From NCBI GenBank assembly GCA_040753795.1, contig JBFMDX010000001.1, positions 496,001-560,000 of the forward strand: a stretch of DNA of 64,000 nucleotides, in the 5' to 3' direction. This DNA is from Thermodesulfobacteriota bacterium. Its GTDB lineage: Bacteria; Desulfobacterota; Desulfobacteria; Desulfobacterales; Desulfosudaceae. A program made the translations under genes and the position numbers. Under the pieces are notes generated by a model that made no database searches, was not told the DNA's origin, and was given only the letters and a program-made list of their open reading frames with translations. Position 1 is the first letter of the stretch, and every line of letters begins with the position of its first letter. Positions 59,510 through 64,000 of this stretch are shown here, in pieces.

Positions 59510-60073
59510 ATGACTGAAAATAAAACCGCTCATACAATTGAACGGGCCGTTGACGTGCTGACCGGCGTGGCCACGAACCGCGAGGTGATCAAGCGTGAAC
59601 TGGCCAGGCTGCCCGATGATGACGAGTGTATCAACAAATCAAAGGTCGAGTATGAGATCCAGTTGCTGCGGATCGTGTTTACCGGCTGGGCGGTGGCTTA
59701 TTTTCTGGCCGACCATCCCCTCAAAACCGATCTGTCCGAGGCCTTCTGGCTTTCCCTGCACGGGTTTGCCGGCCGGATTTCCGCCATGGCTTCAGCCGGA
59801 ACCCCCGGACCGGCCGTTGACTATTTCGCGACCATCCGGGAGCGGGCCCAATGTTATACCGAGGCCCTGAACACCAATATGGACGAAGCCGATCCCGCCA
59901 TCGTGGTCGGGGCCGCTTTTTTGCGGCTGTGCGGCGACGTCGGCGGGCAGGTCGTCGCCGATGCCGGCAAGCAGGTCTTTGTCAACACCTTAAATACGGT
60001 CAAGCTCTACCTTGATGCCGTTACCATAGAACAACAGGAATGGGAATCCGGGCCGGGGCAAAAAAAGCACTGA
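59510..60073 (+). CDS. Unknown protein, possibly helical and lysine-deacetylase unrelated
   Basis: A 187-residue soluble protein, predicted mostly helical (RAVDVLTGVATNREVIKRELARLP, then FWLSLHGFAGRISAM). I do not recognise a family. GAGG at 59500-59503 precedes ATG 59510, which is preferred over the codon at 59465. It lies about 75 bases upstream of perR, and the two could share a transcript, although perR has its own promoter-like sequence. Confidence 0.6.
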   Translation: MTENKTAHTIERAVDVLTGVATNREVIKRELARLPDDDECINKSKVEYEIQLLRIVFTGWAVAYFLADHPLKTDLSEAFWLSLHGFAGRISAMASAGTPGPAVDYFATIRERAQCYTEALNTNMDEADPAIVVGAAFLRLCGDVGGQVVADAGKQVFVNTLNTVKLYLDAVTIEQQEWESGPGQKKH

Positions 60074-60083
60074 TAAAAAGGGG

Positions 60084-60112
60084 TTGACTTAAAGAAGAGT
60101 TAATGTTATTTG
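60084..60112 (+). promoter_or_regulatory. Candidate perR promoter
   Basis: TTGACT at 60084-60089, 17-base spacing and a weak TATTTG at 60107-60112, partly overlapping the PerR-type palindrome that starts at 60111. Confidence 0.35.
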
Positions 60113-60125
60113 ATAATAATTATCA
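60111..60125. promoter_or_regulatory. PerR/Fur-type box (7-1-7 palindrome)
   Basis: TGATAATAATTATCA is a perfect 7-1-7 inverted repeat close to the PerR box consensus TTATAATNATTATAA. It lies at the start of perR, over the promoter, so autoregulation is likely. Its position rules out an upstream ATG at 60103 as the perR start. Confidence 0.75.
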
Positions 60126-60147
60126 TTTATGGTCGGTGGTTTTCAAG

Positions 60148-60597
60148 TTGAAAGACAAAAAAGAAAGATTTGAACGCATCATTGAAAAATTAAGGGACAG
60201 CGGCCACAAGATAACGCCCCAGCGGCTGGCCATTGTAAAAATTCTGGCCACAAGCGAAGGCCATCCCAGCGTGGAGAATATCCATAGCCGGATCAAAAAA
60301 GACTTTCCGACCATGAGTCTGGCCACGGTTTACAGAAACATTGTATTGATTAAGTCTCTTGGCGAAGTTCTTGAACTGGGGTTTCCGGACGGGAGCAATC
60401 GCTATGACGGCAACAAACCGTATTCTCATCCACACGTCATCTGCGTTAAATGCGGGAAAATTGTCGACCCGGACCTGGACAGCCTCGACAGCATGAAAAA
60501 AGAGGTGGCTTCAGAAACGGGCTTTAAAATCCTGAACCATCGGCTGGACTTTTTCGGTGTCTGCGGTGACTGCCTGTCCAAAAAGATAAAAAGATAG
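60148..60597 (+). CDS. perR: Fur-family peroxide-type repressor
   Basis: A 149-residue metal-dependent repressor. The winged helix (about 15-85) has ITPQRLAIVKIL and SLATVYRNIVLIKSLG. The dimer domain has HPHVICVKCGKI and the C-terminal CGDC, giving the two CxxC pairs that bind structural Zn. Start TTG 60148 behind GGTGG is used because ATG 60103 would lie upstream of the 7-1-7 box at 60111-60125; this gives a normal PerR length. It sits just before katG, its probable target. The name PerR rather than Fur rests on the adjoining katG and the box. Confidence 0.85.
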   Translation: MKDKKERFERIIEKLRDSGHKITPQRLAIVKILATSEGHPSVENIHSRIKKDFPTMSLATVYRNIVLIKSLGEVLELGFPDGSNRYDGNKPYSHPHVICVKCGKIVDPDLDSLDSMKKEVASETGFKILNHRLDFFGVCGDCLSKKIKR

Positions 60598-60625
60598 GAT
60601 TTTTTCTGTCAGCAGCGCGCCATAA

Positions 60626-62842
<2,217 letters not shown>

Positions 62843-62913
62843 TTGAAACGCTCTGGTCATGGCGGCAGGTGAGTGACGTCGCCAATCAGCCCGGCCTGCC
62901 ACAAGACGTAAAA

Positions 62914-62949
62914 AGGCCCCGGAGAAAATTTCTCCGGGGCCTTTTTTTT
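62914..62949. terminator. Strong bidirectional terminator between katG and the molybdopterin gene
   Basis: AGGCCCCGGAGA pairs with TCTCCGGGGCCT (62914-62942) around AAATT, followed by a run of T on the plus strand and preceded by AAAA, so it works in both directions. Confidence 0.9.
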
Positions 62950-62976
62950 ATTGGCATGCCTGTGAATAGATGACGA

Positions 62977-64000
62977 TCAGCCCACGCAACCCAGGGTGGG
63001 GTCCTGAACGGCGATGCCGGACCGGCTCCGTTTCTTTTTGGAAACCTGGCAGAGCAGGGTTTTATAAACCGGAAAGCCGGAGATTTCATCAAACTGGCCC
63101 ATATCCGCCAGCTCGTTGACATTGGCCTGGCGCCATTCTTCGGTGCCCAGGGGGCCGCCGCCGCCTGCCGGGGCATAGACAAACCCCGGCATGATTCGAT
63201 CGCTTACATGGGCCCGCATGGGCACGGCTCCCCGGGCGGTCCTGATGATGACCCGGTCCCCGGTTTGAATGCCCCGGTCCCGGGCATCGGCGGTGTTCAT
63301 CTCCACGGCGGGATAAGGATACTTTTTTATGAAAGCGGGAATGGCCCGCAGGCAGGATTTCATGTCCGGCTTAAAGGGTCCGGTGCCCAGGACCAGGGGA
63401 AACCGTCTGGCCAGCTCCGGATTGCTGACAGCGGTTTCCACGGATTCTTCATAAACGGGAAGACCGTTGTAGCCGTAACGCTCCAACACCGTGGACCGGA
63501 TTTCGAATTTGCCGGAGGGCGTTTCGAATCCGGGCCGGCCGTCTTTTCGCAGCAGGCCCTTTTCCCATTTGCGATATTCCATGGGGGCCTTGCCGATCGT
63601 CACCGCATGCCGGTCGGCCGCTTCCAGGTCCGCCACCGTTATGCCGGAATCCTTCAACAGCGTTTCCAGAAGCTCCCGGGGGGTCCGGGGGTAGAGATGG
63701 CCGTAACCCAGCCGGTCGGCCAGGTCCAGCAGAATCCGGAACCCGGGCCGGCTTTCCCCCACCGGTTCGATCATCTTTTCCCGCAGGCGCAGGGTCCCGC
63801 CGTAATAGCAGTAGGACTCCTGCTCAAAAGCCGTGGCAGCCGGCAGGACGATATCGGCGTAGGCCGCGTCCGCGGTGAGCTGCAGGTCCATGGTGACCAG
63901 AAAATCAAGTTCGCTCAAGGCCCTTCGCCAGAGGGCGGGATCGGGCCAGGCGGTGATGAGCGATGCCCCATACACCAGCAGGGCCCGGATTTTGTAAGGA
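62977..64000 (-). CDS. Molybdopterin oxidoreductase, C-terminal part (partial)
   Basis: The frame is open to the window edge; 340 residues are visible, so the N-terminus with any [4Fe-4S] motif lies beyond 64000. The visible part matches the DMSO-reductase superfamily: YKIRALLVYGAS, FLVTMDLQLTADAAYADIVLPAATAFEQE, and at the C-terminus the dinucleotide-binding domain with VEMNTADARDRGIQTGDRVIIRTARG. ADIVLPAATAFEQES is the usual motif near the metal site. The substrate cannot be told from this half. It converges on katG across the shared terminator. Confidence 0.85.
   Translation of the reverse strand, partial: PYKIRALLVYGASLITAWPDPALWRRALSELDFLVTMDLQLTADAAYADIVLPAATAFEQESYCYYGGTLRLREKMIEPVGESRPGFRILLDLADRLGYGHLYPRTPRELLETLLKDSGITVADLEAADRHAVTIGKAPMEYRKWEKGLLRKDGRPGFETPSGKFEIRSTVLERYGYNGLPVYEESVETAVSNPELARRFPLVLGTGPFKPDMKSCLRAIPAFIKKYPYPAVEMNTADARDRGIQTGDRVIIRTARGAVPMRAHVSDRIMPGFVYAPAGGGGPLGTEEWRQANVNELADMGQFDEISGFPVYKTLLCQVSKKKRSRSGIAVQDPTLGCVG

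Overview
The window is about 64 kb of a G+C-rich bacterial chromosome, densely coding, with most genes in short head-to-tail operons. The gene content points to a strictly anaerobic, completely oxidising sulfate reducer of the Desulfobacterota, probably Desulfobacterales-like. The main reason is a five-gene CO dehydrogenase/acetyl-CoA synthase operon beside beta-oxidation genes, with an acyl-CoA dehydratase-type activase, TauE/SafE exporter, many Fe-S and thiol proteins, and peroxide defence (PerR/KatG). No sulfate-reduction gene lies in the window, so this assignment is an inference. No tRNA, rRNA, CRISPR array or prophage was seen.

Layout. 1-6444: tail of a probable radical SAM gene, then three tandem TMTC-like membrane/TPR proteins. 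6452-8826: two SCP2-like proteins and metF. 8823-14504 (minus): two single-domain response regulators, TauE/SafE permease, a small membrane protein and a dikinase-like phosphotransferase, probably behind a sigma-54 promoter. 14818-18034 (minus): an iron-sulfur-type flavoprotein and a three-part fusion of cyclic-nucleotide-binding domain, acetate kinase and PduL phosphotransacylase. 18285-21488: murJ, ftsB-like, small helical protein, rhodanese and MauE/DoxX operon. 21623-25219: two acyl-CoA dehydrogenases and a 3-hydroxyacyl-CoA dehydrogenase. 25600-33974: acsD-acsA-acsB-acsC-acsE. 34046-34415: a MITE-like element between arrays of 7-bp repeats. 34449-40861: hotdog thioesterase, two unusual cysteine-rich ferredoxins, an antiporter/EIIA fusion, YedF and a radical SAM protein. 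41008-47387: a retropepsin-like protein, a hotdog protein whose leader is a second MITE-like element, and a 1415-residue activase. 47410-50584 (minus): a P-loop ATPase, two arrestin-like proteins and a cyclic-nucleotide-binding protein. 50826-57889: small unknowns, a rhodanese membrane protein, a PAP2/hydrolase fusion and a large secreted beta-helix protein. 57968-64000: an FAD oxidoreductase, an unknown, perR, katG and the C-terminal part of a molybdopterin oxidoreductase.

How the genes work together. The acyl-CoA dehydrogenases and hydroxyacyl-CoA dehydrogenase would feed acetyl-CoA to the CODH/ACS complex, which splits it into CO2 and a methyl group carried by the corrinoid protein (AcsC/AcsD). 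AcsE passes the methyl group to tetrahydrofolate, and MetF oxidises it further. Run in reverse, the same enzymes fix CO2. The kinase/PduL fusion offers a second acetyl-CoA exit, to acetate plus ATP, with a regulatory-looking domain on the same chain.

Most interesting items: the kinase/PduL fusion; the dikinase that lacks a PEP/pyruvate barrel but has a new C-terminal domain, in a sigma-54 operon with TauE; two ferredoxins sharing a CxCCxCCC motif; the arrestin-like/ATPase module; the TMTC-like triplication; the long Ala/Lys/Glu tail of AcsD; and two MITE-like elements, one abutting a ribosome binding site.
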